A DNA stretch of 51,567 bases from Mycobacterium sp. (GTDB lineage Bacteria; Actinomycetota; Actinomycetes; Mycobacteriales; Mycobacteriaceae): assembly GCA_020438905.1 (NCBI GenBank), contig JAGQTQ010000002.1, forward strand, positions 39,415 to 90,981, given 5' to 3'. Positions within the stretch are counted from its first letter, which is position 1; each line of letters starts with the position of its first letter. Of the stretch, positions 8,127-17,171 are shown one piece after another. A program made the position numbers and the translations under genes. The notes under the pieces are model-generated. The model saw only the letters and a program-made list of their open reading frames with translations. It made no database searches and was not told where the DNA came from.

Positions 8127-9338
8127 GTGCACCACACCACCCCGCTGGTCCTCGCCATCCTGGTGCTCGGCTACGCCGTGGTGTCCGAGCGGGTGAACCG
8201 CATCGACATCGCCCCGGCGCTGATCTTCATGCTAGCCGGAATGGCCTTGGGCCCCTTCGGTTTATACCTTCTCGAGGCCGGGCCCGGCACCGAGGGCTAC
8301 ACCGTCCTGGCCCAACTGGCACTGACCGTGATCCTGTTCGTCCAGGCCTCCAAAATGCGCATCGGGCTGAACGGGCCGGTGTCGCTGCGGCTGCTGATCA
8401 TCGGAATACCGTTGTCGCTGCTGCTGGGAACCCTGACCGCCGTGGCGGTGTTGCCGGTGCTGCCGTGGTGGGAAGCGGTCTGCCTCGGCGCGATCGTCGC
8501 GCCCACCGAGGTGGCGCTGATCGAGGCGCTGCTCGAGGACCGGCGAATACCCGAGAACATCCGGCACTCGCTGGCGGTGGAGAGCGGGTTCTATGACGGC
8601 TTCGCGCTGGCGGCATTGCTGATCGCCCTGGCGCTGGCCTCGGCCCGCACCGACCCCAGCAGGGGCCACTGGGCCTGGTTCATCTTCAGCACCGAGGTGG
8701 CCTCGGTGTTCGTCGGCGGCCTGGTCGGGCTTGTCGGTGGTGCGCTGGTCGGGTGGTCGCGCCAGCGCGACTGGATGAGCGACACCTGGGCGCAGTTGGC
8801 CGCCCTGGCACTGGCGTTCATCTGTTTTCAGTTCGGCGAGCGGATTCAGGGCAGCGGCTTCGTGGCGGCGTTCACCGGCGGACTGGCCTTTGCCTTCATG
8901 TCCCGGCGCGGCACCGAGGACCCGGTGCCTACGCAGGTTTCCGACGCCGCAGGCCAGTTGCTCGAGCTTCTGGTGTTCGCGATGTTCGGTGCCTTCGCGG
9001 TGATCGACGGCTGGCTGAGGGCCGACTGGCGGGTGGTGGTGTTCGCCGTGCTGGCGCTGTTCGCGGTGCGCATGGCATCGGTGCTTCTTGCGCTGGTGCG
9101 CACCGGACTGCCGATGCCCGATCGAGTCTTCATCGGCTGGTTCGGGCCGCGCGGGATCGGCACCGTGGTCCTCGGGCTGGTGGTGCTCAGCCGCGGCGAG
9201 ATCCAGAGCATCGAACTGATCAGCACGGTCGTTGTGGTGACCGTGACCCTCAGCCTGGTGCTGCACAGCCTCTCGACGGCCCCCGGCATCCGCCGACTGG
9301 CCGGCGCCCGGGCCGGTCATGGCCCCAACCCCGCCTGA
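8127..9338 (+). CDS. Monovalent cation/proton antiporter, CPA family
   Basis: This 403-aa membrane protein of the Na+/H+ exchanger family has about 11-12 hydrophobic segments and should exchange Na+ or K+ for protons. The usual TM4 motif (A/S)PTDP reads APTEVAL, and the family ND pair in ESxxNDG reads ESGFYDG, so Asn is Tyr while the transport Asp is kept. Ion specificity and coupling may therefore be unusual. GTG 8127 follows the deacetylase stop by 29 bp with no clear promoter, suggesting co-transcription. I do not recall it at this place in H37Rv. Confidence 0.85.
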   Translation: MHHTTPLVLAILVLGYAVVSERVNRIDIAPALIFMLAGMALGPFGLYLLEAGPGTEGYTVLAQLALTVILFVQASKMRIGLNGPVSLRLLIIGIPLSLLLGTLTAVAVLPVLPWWEAVCLGAIVAPTEVALIEALLEDRRIPENIRHSLAVESGFYDGFALAALLIALALASARTDPSRGHWAWFIFSTEVASVFVGGLVGLVGGALVGWSRQRDWMSDTWAQLAALALAFICFQFGERIQGSGFVAAFTGGLAFAFMSRRGTEDPVPTQVSDAAGQLLELLVFAMFGAFAVIDGWLRADWRVVVFAVLALFAVRMASVLLALVRTGLPMPDRVFIGWFGPRGIGTVVLGLVVLSRGEIQSIELISTVVVVTVTLSLVLHSLSTAPGIRRLAGARAGHGPNPA

Positions 9339-9391
9339 CCCGGTCCGGATCGCCCGCCGCTCGTGTCGCCGCAATTTCCTTGGCGTGGTAC

Positions 9392-9405
9392 TGACTTACC
9401 AGTCA
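9392..9405 (+). promoter_or_regulatory. Palindrome TGACT-N4-AGTCA upstream of a PNPOx-like gene
   Basis: A 14-bp inverted repeat (5-bp arms, 4-bp spacer) lies about 45 bp upstream of the -10 hexamer at 9450. It could be an operator. Nothing else in the 122-bp gap is recognisable. Confidence 0.3.
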
Positions 9406-9449
9406 TCACGTGGCTGAACGTCGACGCCCAGTGGCGATTTCGCTCTTGT

Positions 9450-9455
9450 TAGCCT
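9450..9455 (+). promoter_or_regulatory. -10 hexamer TAGCCT
   Basis: TAGCCT ends 6 nt before the ATG at 9462, predicting a leaderless transcript. Confidence 0.55.
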
Positions 9456-9461
9456 CTCCTC

Positions 9462-9893
9462 ATGCCGCGAAAACTCAGCGACGAACAAATCGAGGCGTAT
9501 CTTGACAGCCGCCCCTGCTGGGCGATACTGAGCACTCTCGACGAGGACGGTTTTCCGCACTCGGTCCCTCTTGGATACTTTCGGCTTGGTCGCGACATCA
9601 TCATGGGTGTGCGAGACGGGACACGCAAAGTTGCCAACGTGGAGCGCAACCCGAACGTGAGCGTCTTGCTCGAGGACGGCTCAAGCATGGCGGATATCAG
9701 GGGAGTGATGTTCCAGGGTCACGCCCGCATCGTCCGACAACGAGACGAAGCACTTCAGCTCGCGAGGGAAGGCGCCCGGGCGCGGGGCGTGCCAGAGTCC
9801 GAGTGGCCCACCGCTCCCAGACCGGGTGCCGCCTACATTCGGGTGACACCCGTGAGAACCGTTTCGTGGGACTACTCAAGCCCTACGCAGTGA
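9462..9893 (+). CDS. Pyridoxamine 5'-phosphate oxidase-like flavin/F420-binding protein
   Basis: This 143-aa protein has the split beta-barrel pattern of PNPOx/FDOR proteins: an N-terminal helix, ATLDEDG-type turn (STLDEDGFPHSVP), an RDGTRKVANVERNP stretch resembling the cofactor phosphate-binding region, and a C-terminal RVTPVRTVSWDYS strand. Such proteins use FMN or F420 to reduce small molecules; the substrate cannot be told. Its codons are noticeably less GC-biased than its neighbours (for example CGA, AAA, CTT), and it has no counterpart next to fum in H37Rv, so recent acquisition is plausible. Confidence 0.8.
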   Translation: MPRKLSDEQIEAYLDSRPCWAILSTLDEDGFPHSVPLGYFRLGRDIIMGVRDGTRKVANVERNPNVSVLLEDGSSMADIRGVMFQGHARIVRQRDEALQLAREGARARGVPESEWPTAPRPGAAYIRVTPVRTVSWDYSSPTQ

Positions 9894-9986
9894 CGGGCTT
9901 CGCTCCGTCCGGTGCGCCGTGAGAGCGGTCCCCGGCACACGGCCTATTAGTCGACGCTCGGACTGCGACGATTCGGCAGACGCGCC

Positions 9987-11402
9987 CTAATCCTGGTCGT
10001 CGACCTTCGCCATCGCCAGCACGTCGAGGCGACGGTCAAGCTCCTCCTCGGAGAGCTTCTCGCCGATCAGTCCGCGGTCGATGACCGTCTGCCGGATCGT
10101 CTTGTGCTCCTTCAGTGCCTGCTTGGCGACCGCGGCGGCTTCCTCGTAGCCGATCGCCGAGTTCAGCGGCGTCACGATCGACGGCGAGGATTCGGCCAAC
10201 CGGCGCAGCCGGTCGGTGTCGGCGACCAGGCCGTCGATGCAACGCTCGGCGAACAGCCGGGAGACGTTGGCCAGCAACGTGAACGACTCCAGCAGGTTGC
10301 GCGCCATCATCGGGATGTAGACGTTCAACTCGAAAGCGCCCGAGAGCCCGCCGACGGTGATCGCGGCGTCATTGCCGATCACCTGCGCGGCCACCTGGGT
10401 GACCGCCTCGGGGATCACCGGGTTGACCTTGCCCGGCATGATCGAAGAGCCCGGTTGCAGGTCGGGCAGGTGCAGTTCGGCCAGGCCGGTCAGCGGTCCG
10501 GAGCCCATCCAGCGGATGTCGTTGGCGATCTTGGTCAGTGACGCGGCGATGGTCTTGAGCGCGCCGGAGGCCTCGACCAGTCCGTCGCGGGCCGCCTGGG
10601 CCTCGAAGGAGTTCTTTGCGGTGGTCAACTCGGCCAACCCGGTCTGGGCGACCAGCACGGCGACGACCTTGGCGCCGAACCCCTCGGGCGCGTTGAGCCC
10701 GGTGCCGACGGCCGTGCCGCCGATGGCCAGTTCGCCCAACCGGGGCAGCGTCGCCTTGACCCTCTCAATGCCGGCCTCGACCTGGCGGGCGTAGCCGCCG
10801 AACTCCTGGCCCAGGGTGACCGGGACGGCGTCCATCAGGTGGGTGCGGCCGGACTTGACCACGGTGCGCCACTGCCCGGCCTTGCCCGCCAGCGAGGCGT
10901 GCAGCACCTCCAGGGCCGGAATGAGCTGGCGCACAGCGGCTTCGGTGGCGGCGATGTGGGTCGAGGTCGGGAAGGTGTCGTTGGAGGACTGCGACATGTT
11001 GACGTCGTCGTTCGGATGCACCGTCACGCCGTTGCGGGCGCAGATCGAGGCGATCACCTCGTTGGCGTTCATATTGGAACTGGTGCCCGAGCCGGTCTGG
11101 AAGACGTCGATGGGGAACTGGTCGTCGTGTTGTCCGTCGGCGATCTCGTTGGCGGCGGCGATGATGGCGTCGGCCTTCTCGGCCGGCAGCTTGCCCAGGT
11201 CTTTGTTGACCTGCGCACACGCCGCCTTCAGCAGAGCCATGGCCCGGATCTGGTTGCGATCCAGCCCGCGGCCCGAAATCGGGAAGTTCTCCACGGCACG
11301 CTGGGTCTGTGCACGCCACAGGGCCTTGGCCGGGACCCGCACCTCGCCCATGGTGTCGTGTTCGATCCGGTACTCGCCGTCAACAGCAGTGTTGATGCTC
11401 AC
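9987..11402 (-). CDS. fum: Fumarate hydratase, class II
   Basis: Fum hydrates fumarate to malate in the TCA cycle. The 471-aa protein follows Rv1098c closely, including the family signature [11 protein letters not shown] and the substrate-contact stretches GSGTSSNMN and [12 protein letters not shown] 11402 was chosen over the upstream frame opening because AGAAGGA lies about 6 nt before it and the conserved part starts soon after. It is the last gene of a minus-strand group glpX, DUF1214, fum. In M. tuberculosis glpX and fum are adjacent. Confidence 0.96.
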   Translation of the reverse strand: MSINTAVDGEYRIEHDTMGEVRVPAKALWRAQTQRAVENFPISGRGLDRNQIRAMALLKAACAQVNKDLGKLPAEKADAIIAAANEIADGQHDDQFPIDVFQTGSGTSSNMNANEVIASICARNGVTVHPNDDVNMSQSSNDTFPTSTHIAATEAAVRQLIPALEVLHASLAGKAGQWRTVVKSGRTHLMDAVPVTLGQEFGGYARQVEAGIERVKATLPRLGELAIGGTAVGTGLNAPEGFGAKVVAVLVAQTGLAELTTAKNSFEAQAARDGLVEASGALKTIAASLTKIANDIRWMGSGPLTGLAELHLPDLQPGSSIMPGKVNPVIPEAVTQVAAQVIGNDAAITVGGLSGAFELNVYIPMMARNLLESFTLLANVSRLFAERCIDGLVADTDRLRRLAESSPSIVTPLNSAIGYEEAAAVAKQALKEHKTIRQTVIDRGLIGEKLSEEELDRRLDVLAMAKVDDQD

Positions 11403-11498
11403 TGGGTTCCTTCTATCGTGCCGGGGCTGCATTGCGTGCAAGTGTCGCACAGGCCCGGCGGTGCCGATTCGGCCCGGGTTGACCTTCGCGGCGGGGGA

Positions 11499-12545
11499 TC
11501 ACAGGTCGATGATCTGGGTGGTGGGAAGTCGCTTCTGCCGGGGGAGTAGGCAGCGGATGGCGAAAATGCCCTCGGTCAGACCCGCGGTGTCAATCCAGTT
11601 CGGATGACCCGGATCATCGGGTCCTACCAGAACCTCGTACCCGCCGTCGCTGTCTAGGACGACGTCGGCGTCGCTGAGGAAGCAGCGGTGCATGCTGAAA
11701 TCGGGGGTGTTGAACCAGCGGTCGTAAAACACCAGCGACCAGAACCGGGCCGTCGGCGGGAAGCCGCGCAGGCGCAGTGCCTGGCCGGGTTCGAGGTGCA
11801 GGAAGAACCCGTCGTAGACGTTATCGAGGGTCGGGAACAGCGCACCGGTGTAGCGCGGCTGATGAACCGGCGCATCCGGCTGTGGGTAGGCGTTGAGTCC
11901 GGCGGCGCGCAACGTCTCGGCGACGGCCATCGTCGAGCGGATCTCTTCGCGAAAGAACTGCTCGGCGAGGGCGGCCCGATCCGCCCACGTCTGCGCCGGG
12001 CGCCCGTCGTTGAGTCGGCTGATCGTCAACTCCGGTGGCCCGGTGGGGACGTGTCGGTGATACAGGCGAACCATGACCAGGTAGTCGTCGGCGGCCAGGG
12101 GCAGCCAGGGCCGGTTGCCTCCAGGGTCCCCGCCGCCGATCTGCAGGTCGATCTCGCGGCCGCCGCCGAGCAGTGCCCGGTCGGAGATGTTGGCTGACGG
12201 CGCGTTGTACCCAGTGCCGCGGGTGTAGACCTGAACCCCTGCGTACACCGCATCCCCGATCGCGCCGCGCAACCGGTAGGTCATATCCGGGCAGACGGGT
12301 GCACTGAGATAGATCGTGGTGGGGTTGTCGCCGCCGTACTTGCGCCACGGACGCTCCCAGTTCGTCAGCAGCGGCGCGGTGGGATCGCCTTTCTGGAACC
12401 ACATCTCGGTGGCCAGGTCGTAGGCAGAGAGCAGGAAGAACAGTGCCCGTTCGGTCTCGATCGGCCCGAGGCCGGCCACCTCTCGATCGACCACGACGCT
12501 GGACTCCTCAAGCGCACGCGCGAGACGGTGAGCGGGATTGGCCAC
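11499..12545 (-). CDS. DUF1214 domain protein
   Basis: This 348-aa protein has the beta-rich C-terminal DUF1214 region: an ARFWSLVFYDRWF core, DGGYEVLVGPDDPGH and a closing AIRCLLPRQK strand. There is no signal peptide or membrane segment. Function is unknown for the family. GTG 12545 has GGAGG 8-9 nt upstream and lies 23 bp after the glpX stop, so the two are probably co-transcribed. It is inserted between glpX and fum relative to H37Rv. Confidence 0.75.
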   Translation of the reverse strand: MANPAHRLARALEESSVVVDREVAGLGPIETERALFFLLSAYDLATEMWFQKGDPTAPLLTNWERPWRKYGGDNPTTIYLSAPVCPDMTYRLRGAIGDAVYAGVQVYTRGTGYNAPSANISDRALLGGGREIDLQIGGGDPGGNRPWLPLAADDYLVMVRLYHRHVPTGPPELTISRLNDGRPAQTWADRAALAEQFFREEIRSTMAVAETLRAAGLNAYPQPDAPVHQPRYTGALFPTLDNVYDGFFLHLEPGQALRLRGFPPTARFWSLVFYDRWFNTPDFSMHRCFLSDADVVLDSDGGYEVLVGPDDPGHPNWIDTAGLTEGIFAIRCLLPRQKRLPTTQIIDL

Positions 12546-12568
12546 TCTCGGGTCCTCCGCCGCCGGTG

Positions 12569-13600
12569 TCAGGGGAGCGGGTGGGCGGCTGAACTGTCGC
12601 CGGTGAAGTCCACCGCGGAGTACTCGTTGAGTTTCGACAGCCGGTGATACGCGTCGATCATCCGGACCGTGCCGGACTTGGCGCGCATGACGATGGACTG
12701 GGTGGTGCAGCCGCCGCTGAAGTAGCGCACACCCTTGAGCAGGTCGCCGTCGGTGACGCCGGTGGCGCAGAAGAAGACGTTGTCACCGGCCACCAGGTCG
12801 GTCGTGGTCAGGACCCGCCCGATGTCGTGGCCGCGGTCGATCGCCTTCTGCCGCTCCTCGTCGTCCTTGGGCGCCAGCTGTGCCTGGATCTCCCCGCCCA
12901 TGCAGCGAATGGCCGCGGCGGTGATGATTCCCTCCGGGGTTCCACCGATGCCGACGAGCAGGTCGGTGCCGGATTCCGGCCGGCAGGCCGCGATCGCCCC
13001 GGCCACGTCGCCGTCGGAGATCAACCGGATCCGAGCACCGGCCGCCCGCACCTCGGTCATCAGCTTCTCGTGCCGGGGCCGGTCCAGGATGCACACGGTG
13101 ATGTCGGAGACCGAGGCCTTGCGGACCTTTGCGATCCGCTGGATGTTGGCCGCGATCGGAGACGTGATGTCGATGAAGTCGGCGACATCGGGTCCGGCTG
13201 CGATCTTGTTCATGTAGAACACCGCCGACGGGTCGAACATGGCTCCGCGTTCGGCGACCGCCAGCACCGAGATCGCGTTGGGCATGCCCTTGGCCATCAG
13301 CGTCGTGCCGTCGATGGGGTCGACGGCGAAGTCGCAGTCCGGGCCGTCGCCGTTGCCCACCTCCTCGCCGTTGTAGAGCATCGGCGCATTGTCCTTCTCG
13401 CCCTCGCCGATGACCACGACCCCGCGCATCGACACCGAGTTGACCAACTGGCGCATCGCATCGACGGCGGCTCCGTCACCGCCCTCCTTGTCGCCGCGGC
13501 CCACCCAGCGGCCGGCGGCCATGGCGCCCGCCTCGGTGACCCGAACCAACTCCAGGGCGAGGTTGCGGTCGGGTGCTTCGCGGTGGCGGGCTTCAGGCAT
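12569..13600 (-). CDS. glpX: Fructose-1,6-bisphosphatase, class II
   Basis: GlpX dephosphorylates fructose 1,6-bisphosphate and is the main gluconeogenic phosphatase in mycobacteria (Rv1099c). Metal and substrate motifs are GEGEKD at about 65-70 and VDPIDGTT at 93-100. The long frame upstream of ATG 13600 lacks family similarity, and [20 protein letters not shown] gives the conserved start at 343 aa. It is divergent from the DUF4245 gene, with 55 bp between the start codons. Placement with fum links gluconeogenesis and the TCA cycle in one minus-strand group. Confidence 0.95.
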   Translation of the reverse strand: MPEARHREAPDRNLALELVRVTEAGAMAAGRWVGRGDKEGGDGAAVDAMRQLVNSVSMRGVVVIGEGEKDNAPMLYNGEEVGNGDGPDCDFAVDPIDGTTLMAKGMPNAISVLAVAERGAMFDPSAVFYMNKIAAGPDVADFIDITSPIAANIQRIAKVRKASVSDITVCILDRPRHEKLMTEVRAAGARIRLISDGDVAGAIAACRPESGTDLLVGIGGTPEGIITAAAIRCMGGEIQAQLAPKDDEERQKAIDRGHDIGRVLTTTDLVAGDNVFFCATGVTDGDLLKGVRYFSGGCTTQSIVMRAKSGTVRMIDAYHRLSKLNEYSAVDFTGDSSAAHPLP

Positions 13601-13642
13601 GGTCAAGATTGTCCCAGAGCCGCCGCGCGGGTCCGGACCTGG

Positions 13643-13648
13643 GATACT
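13643..13648 (+). promoter_or_regulatory. -10-like hexamer GATACT
   Basis: GATACT ends 7 nt before the GTG at 13656. The same GGGATACTGG context precedes the GntR gene at 42536. The first base departs from TAnnnT. Confidence 0.4.
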
Positions 13649-13655
13649 GGCTGTC

Positions 13656-14330
13656 GTGACCAGCCACGAGCCCAGCCGCGAGCCCGGCCACGAGCCCGGG
13701 GTAGCCGGCCCGGTCCCTAAGCCGCCCAAGCCCCGAGTGCTGCAGGACGGCCGCGACATGTTCTGGTCGCTGATCCCCCTGGTGGTGGCTTGTGTGGTGT
13801 TGGCCGGGGTGCTCGGGATGTGCTCGTTTCGGCCGGCCGGCCCGGCCGACGGCGCGGCTCCGAGTTACGACGCCGCGGTCGCCCTGCAGGCCGACGCCAA
13901 CGACGTTCCCTTCCCGGTCCGGCTGCCGGCGTTGCCGGAGGGCTGGCAGGCCAACTCCGGGACCCGCGGCGGAATCGAGGCGGGGCGGACCGATCCCGCG
14001 ACCGGCGCCAAGCAGAGCGCGGTGACGAGCCGGGTGGGCTACATAGCTCCGTCGAAGATGTACGTCAGCCTGACCCAGAGCGACGCCGACGAGACCGCCC
14101 TGGTCTCCTCGATCCAGAAGCAGGTGTACCCGACCGGGGTTCAGGACGTCGACGGCGTGCGCTGGATCGTCTACCAGGGTGGTGAGGACAGCGAGCCGGT
14201 CTGGACCACCAGGCTGGAGCGCCCGGGTGGTCCGGTTCAGTTGGCGATCTCCGGTGCCGGCAGTGTCGAGGACTTCCGCGCGCTGGCCGCCGCCACCGAG
14301 TCCCAGGCCCCCCTCGTTCCGAACCGATAG
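13656..14330 (+). CDS. DUF4245 single-pass membrane protein (Rv1100 type)
   Basis: This 224-aa protein has a Pro/Glu/His-rich cytoplasmic start, one hydrophobic segment (about residues 37-55, [16 protein letters not shown]), then an extracellular domain of mixed strands ending APLVPNR. It matches the DUF4245 family and the position of Rv1100 next to glpX. Function is unknown. A -10-like hexamer supports the GTG start. The dienelactone-hydrolase-like gene follows after 9 bp, so the two are probably one transcript. Confidence 0.82.
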   Translation: MTSHEPSREPGHEPGVAGPVPKPPKPRVLQDGRDMFWSLIPLVVACVVLAGVLGMCSFRPAGPADGAAPSYDAAVALQADANDVPFPVRLPALPEGWQANSGTRGGIEAGRTDPATGAKQSAVTSRVGYIAPSKMYVSLTQSDADETALVSSIQKQVYPTGVQDVDGVRWIVYQGGEDSEPVWTTRLERPGGPVQLAISGAGSVEDFRALAAATESQAPLVPNR

Positions 14331-14339
14331 GACGTCGAG

Positions 14340-15137
14340 ATGAAAGCACCCGCAGCGGATCTCACCGGTTGGGACTGCGCGCCGTTCAGCGCCGCGGGCT
14401 TCACCCACGACGTCTATCGCAAGGGTTCGGGCCCGGGCGTCATGCTGATCCCGGAGATGCCCGGCGTGCACCCCGGCGTGCTGGCTCTGGGAAATCATCT
14501 GGTGGACAACGGCTTCACGGTGGCCATCCCGTCGCTCTTCGGCACTCCCGAGGCTCCGGCGCGCGGGGTGGGCCTGGTGCCCAACCTGTTACGTGGCTGC
14601 GTGGCAAAGGAGTTCGCGGCGTTCGCCCTGAACAAGGAGCGTCCGGTTACCCACTACCTGCGGGCGCTGGCCCGCGACCTCAACACCGCCACGCCGGGCA
14701 AGGGTGTGGGCGTCATCGGACAGTGCTTCACCGGTGGTTTCGCTCTGGCCGTCGCGGTGGACGACAGCGTGCTGGCCCCGGTGCTCAGCCAGCCCTCGGT
14801 CCCGATCGCGCTGAACGCCGCGGCCAGGCGTGACCCCGGGTTCTCCGAGAGCGAGATGAGCGTCATCGAGAGGCGGGCCGCCGAGGAGGGCCTATGCGCC
14901 TTGGCGCTGCGGTTCTCCGGCGACCCGATGGCCCCGGCGGAGCGGTTCAAAACCCTCAAGGACCGCCTCGGCGACGCCTTCGAGGTCATCGAGATCGACT
15001 CTTCGCCGGGCAACGCCGGCGGCTTCGGCCGGATGGCGCACTCGGTGCTGACCGAGGAGGTTCGGGAGGTCGACGGCCAGCCCGCCTACGAGGCCCGCAA
15101 GCGGGTTGTGGAGTTCCTCAAAGAGCGCTTGGCGTAG
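14340..15137 (+). CDS. Dienelactone hydrolase family protein
   Basis: This 265-aa alpha/beta hydrolase has the Cys nucleophile motif GQCFTGG (C near 130), as in dienelactone hydrolases, which use a Cys-Asp-His triad. A downstream Asp (FSGDPMAP) and His (RMAHSVL) are candidates for the rest. The natural substrate cannot be inferred. It follows the DUF4245 gene by 9 bp. Its last codons overlap the 3' end of the minus-strand AI-2E gene by 20 bp, so the two converge tail to tail. Confidence 0.82.
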   Translation: MKAPAADLTGWDCAPFSAAGFTHDVYRKGSGPGVMLIPEMPGVHPGVLALGNHLVDNGFTVAIPSLFGTPEAPARGVGLVPNLLRGCVAKEFAAFALNKERPVTHYLRALARDLNTATPGKGVGVIGQCFTGGFALAVAVDDSVLAPVLSQPSVPIALNAAARRDPGFSESEMSVIERRAAEEGLCALALRFSGDPMAPAERFKTLKDRLGDAFEVIEIDSSPGNAGGFGRMAHSVLTEEVREVDGQPAYEARKRVVEFLKERLA

Positions 15138-16389
15138 CGGTATCGGCTCCGGGCTCGGCGGGCTGCTCCGGTTGCCCGTCGGCCTCCTGGGCCGACTCCT
15201 TCTGGGCCGACTCCTTCTGGGCCGACTCCTTCTGGGCCGACTCCCTCTGGGCCGACTCCCTCTGGGTCGGGGCTTTCCGGCCCCGGCCGAACAGCTTCCT
15301 GCGCTCCTCCGCAGCGCCGGGCTGATCCATCTCCACGCCCTTGTACACATCGAGGTACACCGCGATCGTGGTGACGATGAGGATCATCAGCACCGGCCCC
15401 AGAATGATCCCGAAGAACCCGAACATCGCGATCCCGGAGAACACCGAGAGCAGCATCAGTGCCGGATCCAGCCGGGCTTCCTTGGGCACCAGGATCGGTC
15501 GCAGGAAGTTGTCGATATTGGTGATGGCCAGGATGTGGAACAGCACCACGAACAGTCCGCCGGCGATGTTGCCGAAGAACATCATCCCGATGCCGAACGG
15601 GATGGTCACGATGCCGCTGCCCAGCGGGATGATCGACAGTGCTATCAGGAGGAGGGCCATGACGAAGAAGGCCTGGTGGAAACCGGCGATGTAGATCGAC
15701 GCGGCGCCCAGAAAGCCCTGGATGGCGGCGATGATGAACTGGCCCTTGACCGTTCCCTTGACCATGGCGCCGACCTTGGCCAGGTACAGGTCGGTAACCT
15801 CCTCGCCCAGCGGGTTCAGGCGGCGGACCAGGGTGATCAGCTCGGTCTTGTTGACCAGCAGCGAGATCAGCACGTAGAGGAAGATGATCGCCGAGGTGAT
15901 GAACCCGATCGCGCCGCCGGCGGCGCCGCTGAGTGTTCGCAGCAGCCACTCGCCGATCGTCTGGGCCACCTTGCCGAGGTTGTCGCGTAAGGCGTCGAGG
16001 TTGATCCCCGGAGTCTTGAACGGGAGTTTGGCCAACAGTTGATTGGCGGTGTTGATGGCCTTGTCGCCGAGCGCGTTGAGGTCGGCGGTCTTGGCCCACT
16101 CGCCGACGCCCATGAGCATGTGCGAGATCTGGACCGTGGCCAGGGAGATCACCAGTGCCACCGGGATGACGACGGTGGCCAGCGCGGCCAGCACGGTCAG
16201 CGTGGTCGCCAGACCACCGTGGATCCGGGCGTGCAGCCGGTTGTAGAGCGGGCTGAACAGGTAGGCGACGATCGCCGCTATCACCAGCAGCATGAAGTAA
16301 CGGCGCAGGAAGTAGGCGCCGAACAGCAGAGCGACGCCGGTGACGATCGCCAGCGCGCGCTTCTGGGTGAGGGTGAACTCGGTCTTCAC
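15118..16389 (-). CDS. AI-2E family transporter with a variable repeat tail (Rv1101c type)
   Basis: This 423-aa integral membrane protein has about eight hydrophobic segments and the AI-2E/PerM family pattern, including a C-terminal FGFFGIILGPVLMILI segment. Members export varied small solutes; AI-2 transport should not be assumed. The cytoplasmic tail after residue ~365 has tandem Q(K/R)ESA pentapeptides encoded by 15-bp DNA repeats, then a Pro/Glu-rich end. GTG 16389 lies 5 bp after the SDR stop, so it is the third gene of the operon 18226 to 15118. The tail is unlikely to be needed for transport. Confidence 0.85.
   Translation of the reverse strand: MKTEFTLTQKRALAIVTGVALLFGAYFLRRYFMLLVIAAIVAYLFSPLYNRLHARIHGGLATTLTVLAALATVVIPVALVISLATVQISHMLMGVGEWAKTADLNALGDKAINTANQLLAKLPFKTPGINLDALRDNLGKVAQTIGEWLLRTLSGAAGGAIGFITSAIIFLYVLISLLVNKTELITLVRRLNPLGEEVTDLYLAKVGAMVKGTVKGQFIIAAIQGFLGAASIYIAGFHQAFFVMALLLIALSIIPLGSGIVTIPFGIGMMFFGNIAGGLFVVLFHILAITNIDNFLRPILVPKEARLDPALMLLSVFSGIAMFGFFGIILGPVLMILIVTTIAVYLDVYKGVEMDQPGAAEERRKLFGRGRKAPTQRESAQRESAQKESAQKESAQKESAQEADGQPEQPAEPGADTATPSAL
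15187..15261 (-). repeat. 15-bp tandem repeat, five units, inside the AI-2E gene
   Basis: Five perfect or near-perfect copies of CTGGGCCGACTCC(T/C)T (plus-strand reading) encode the QKESA/QRESA repeats. Degenerate units follow. In-frame length change by slippage is likely between strains. Confidence 0.9.
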
Positions 16390-16394
16390 CGGAC

Positions 16395-17171
16395 CTACTG
16401 TCCCATCAGCTTGCCCAGGTGCTGGTGAATATCGGGATAGCGCTTGAGGTGGGCGCCGCCGTTGAGGTCCAGAACCTCCCCGGTCATCCAGGCCGACTGC
16501 GCAGAGCACAGGAATGCGACGGCCGCCGCGACATCCTCGGGCGTGCCGGCCCGGCCCAGTGCGGTGTTGTCCACGTAGTCCTCGACGACCCCGGGGATGG
16601 CGGCCGCGGCCTCGGTCAGCGGGGTGTGTACGAACCCGGGCGCCACCGCGTTGACCCGGATGCCGCGCGGGCCGAGTTCGAGCGCGGCGACTTCGGTGAG
16701 CATCGACAGGCCCGCTTTCGCCGAGCAGTAGGCACTCATCCCGATCGCGGGCTGACGGGCGTTCAGCGAGGTCAGCGAAACCAGGGTGGCGCCGGCGGAG
16801 AAGTGCCGGGCGGCGTGTTTGATGACCAGGAACGCGCCGGTCAAGCAGACGTCGACCACCGAGCGGAACTGATCGACGTCAAGGTCGGTGATCATGCCGA
16901 AGCCGCTGAATCCGGCGCAGTTGACCACCGTGTCCAACCCGCCTTCACGGGTCGCCACCTCGTCGAACAACCGGGCCACGCTGTCCTCGTCGGTGACCTC
17001 GACCTCGGCCCAGGCGTGTGGTTCGCCCAGTTGCGCCGCGCACCGGCGGGCGGCGTCGGTGTTGCGGTCGGCGATGGTCACCCGGCAGCCCTCGTCGGCC
17101 AGGAGTCGGGCGGTGGCCCAGCCGATCCCGGATGCGCCACCGACGATGACGGCGATGCGGTTGTTGGTCAT
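16395..17171 (-). CDS. Short-chain dehydrogenase/reductase
   Basis: This 258-aa classical SDR has the cofactor motif GGASGIG near 11-17, the NCAG motif, and the catalytic YCSAK. It should oxidise or reduce an alcohol/ketone with NAD(P); the substrate is unknown. Its ATG overlaps the stop of the upstream dehydrogenase (ATGA), and the AI-2E gene starts 5 bp downstream, so the three genes form an operon. The group may make and export one product, but this is inference from position only. Confidence 0.88.
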   Translation of the reverse strand: MTNNRIAVIVGGASGIGWATARLLADEGCRVTIADRNTDAARRCAAQLGEPHAWAEVEVTDEDSVARLFDEVATREGGLDTVVNCAGFSGFGMITDLDVDQFRSVVDVCLTGAFLVIKHAARHFSAGATLVSLTSLNARQPAIGMSAYCSAKAGLSMLTEVAALELGPRGIRVNAVAPGFVHTPLTEAAAAIPGVVEDYVDNTALGRAGTPEDVAAAVAFLCSAQSAWMTGEVLDLNGGAHLKRYPDIHQHLGKLMGQ

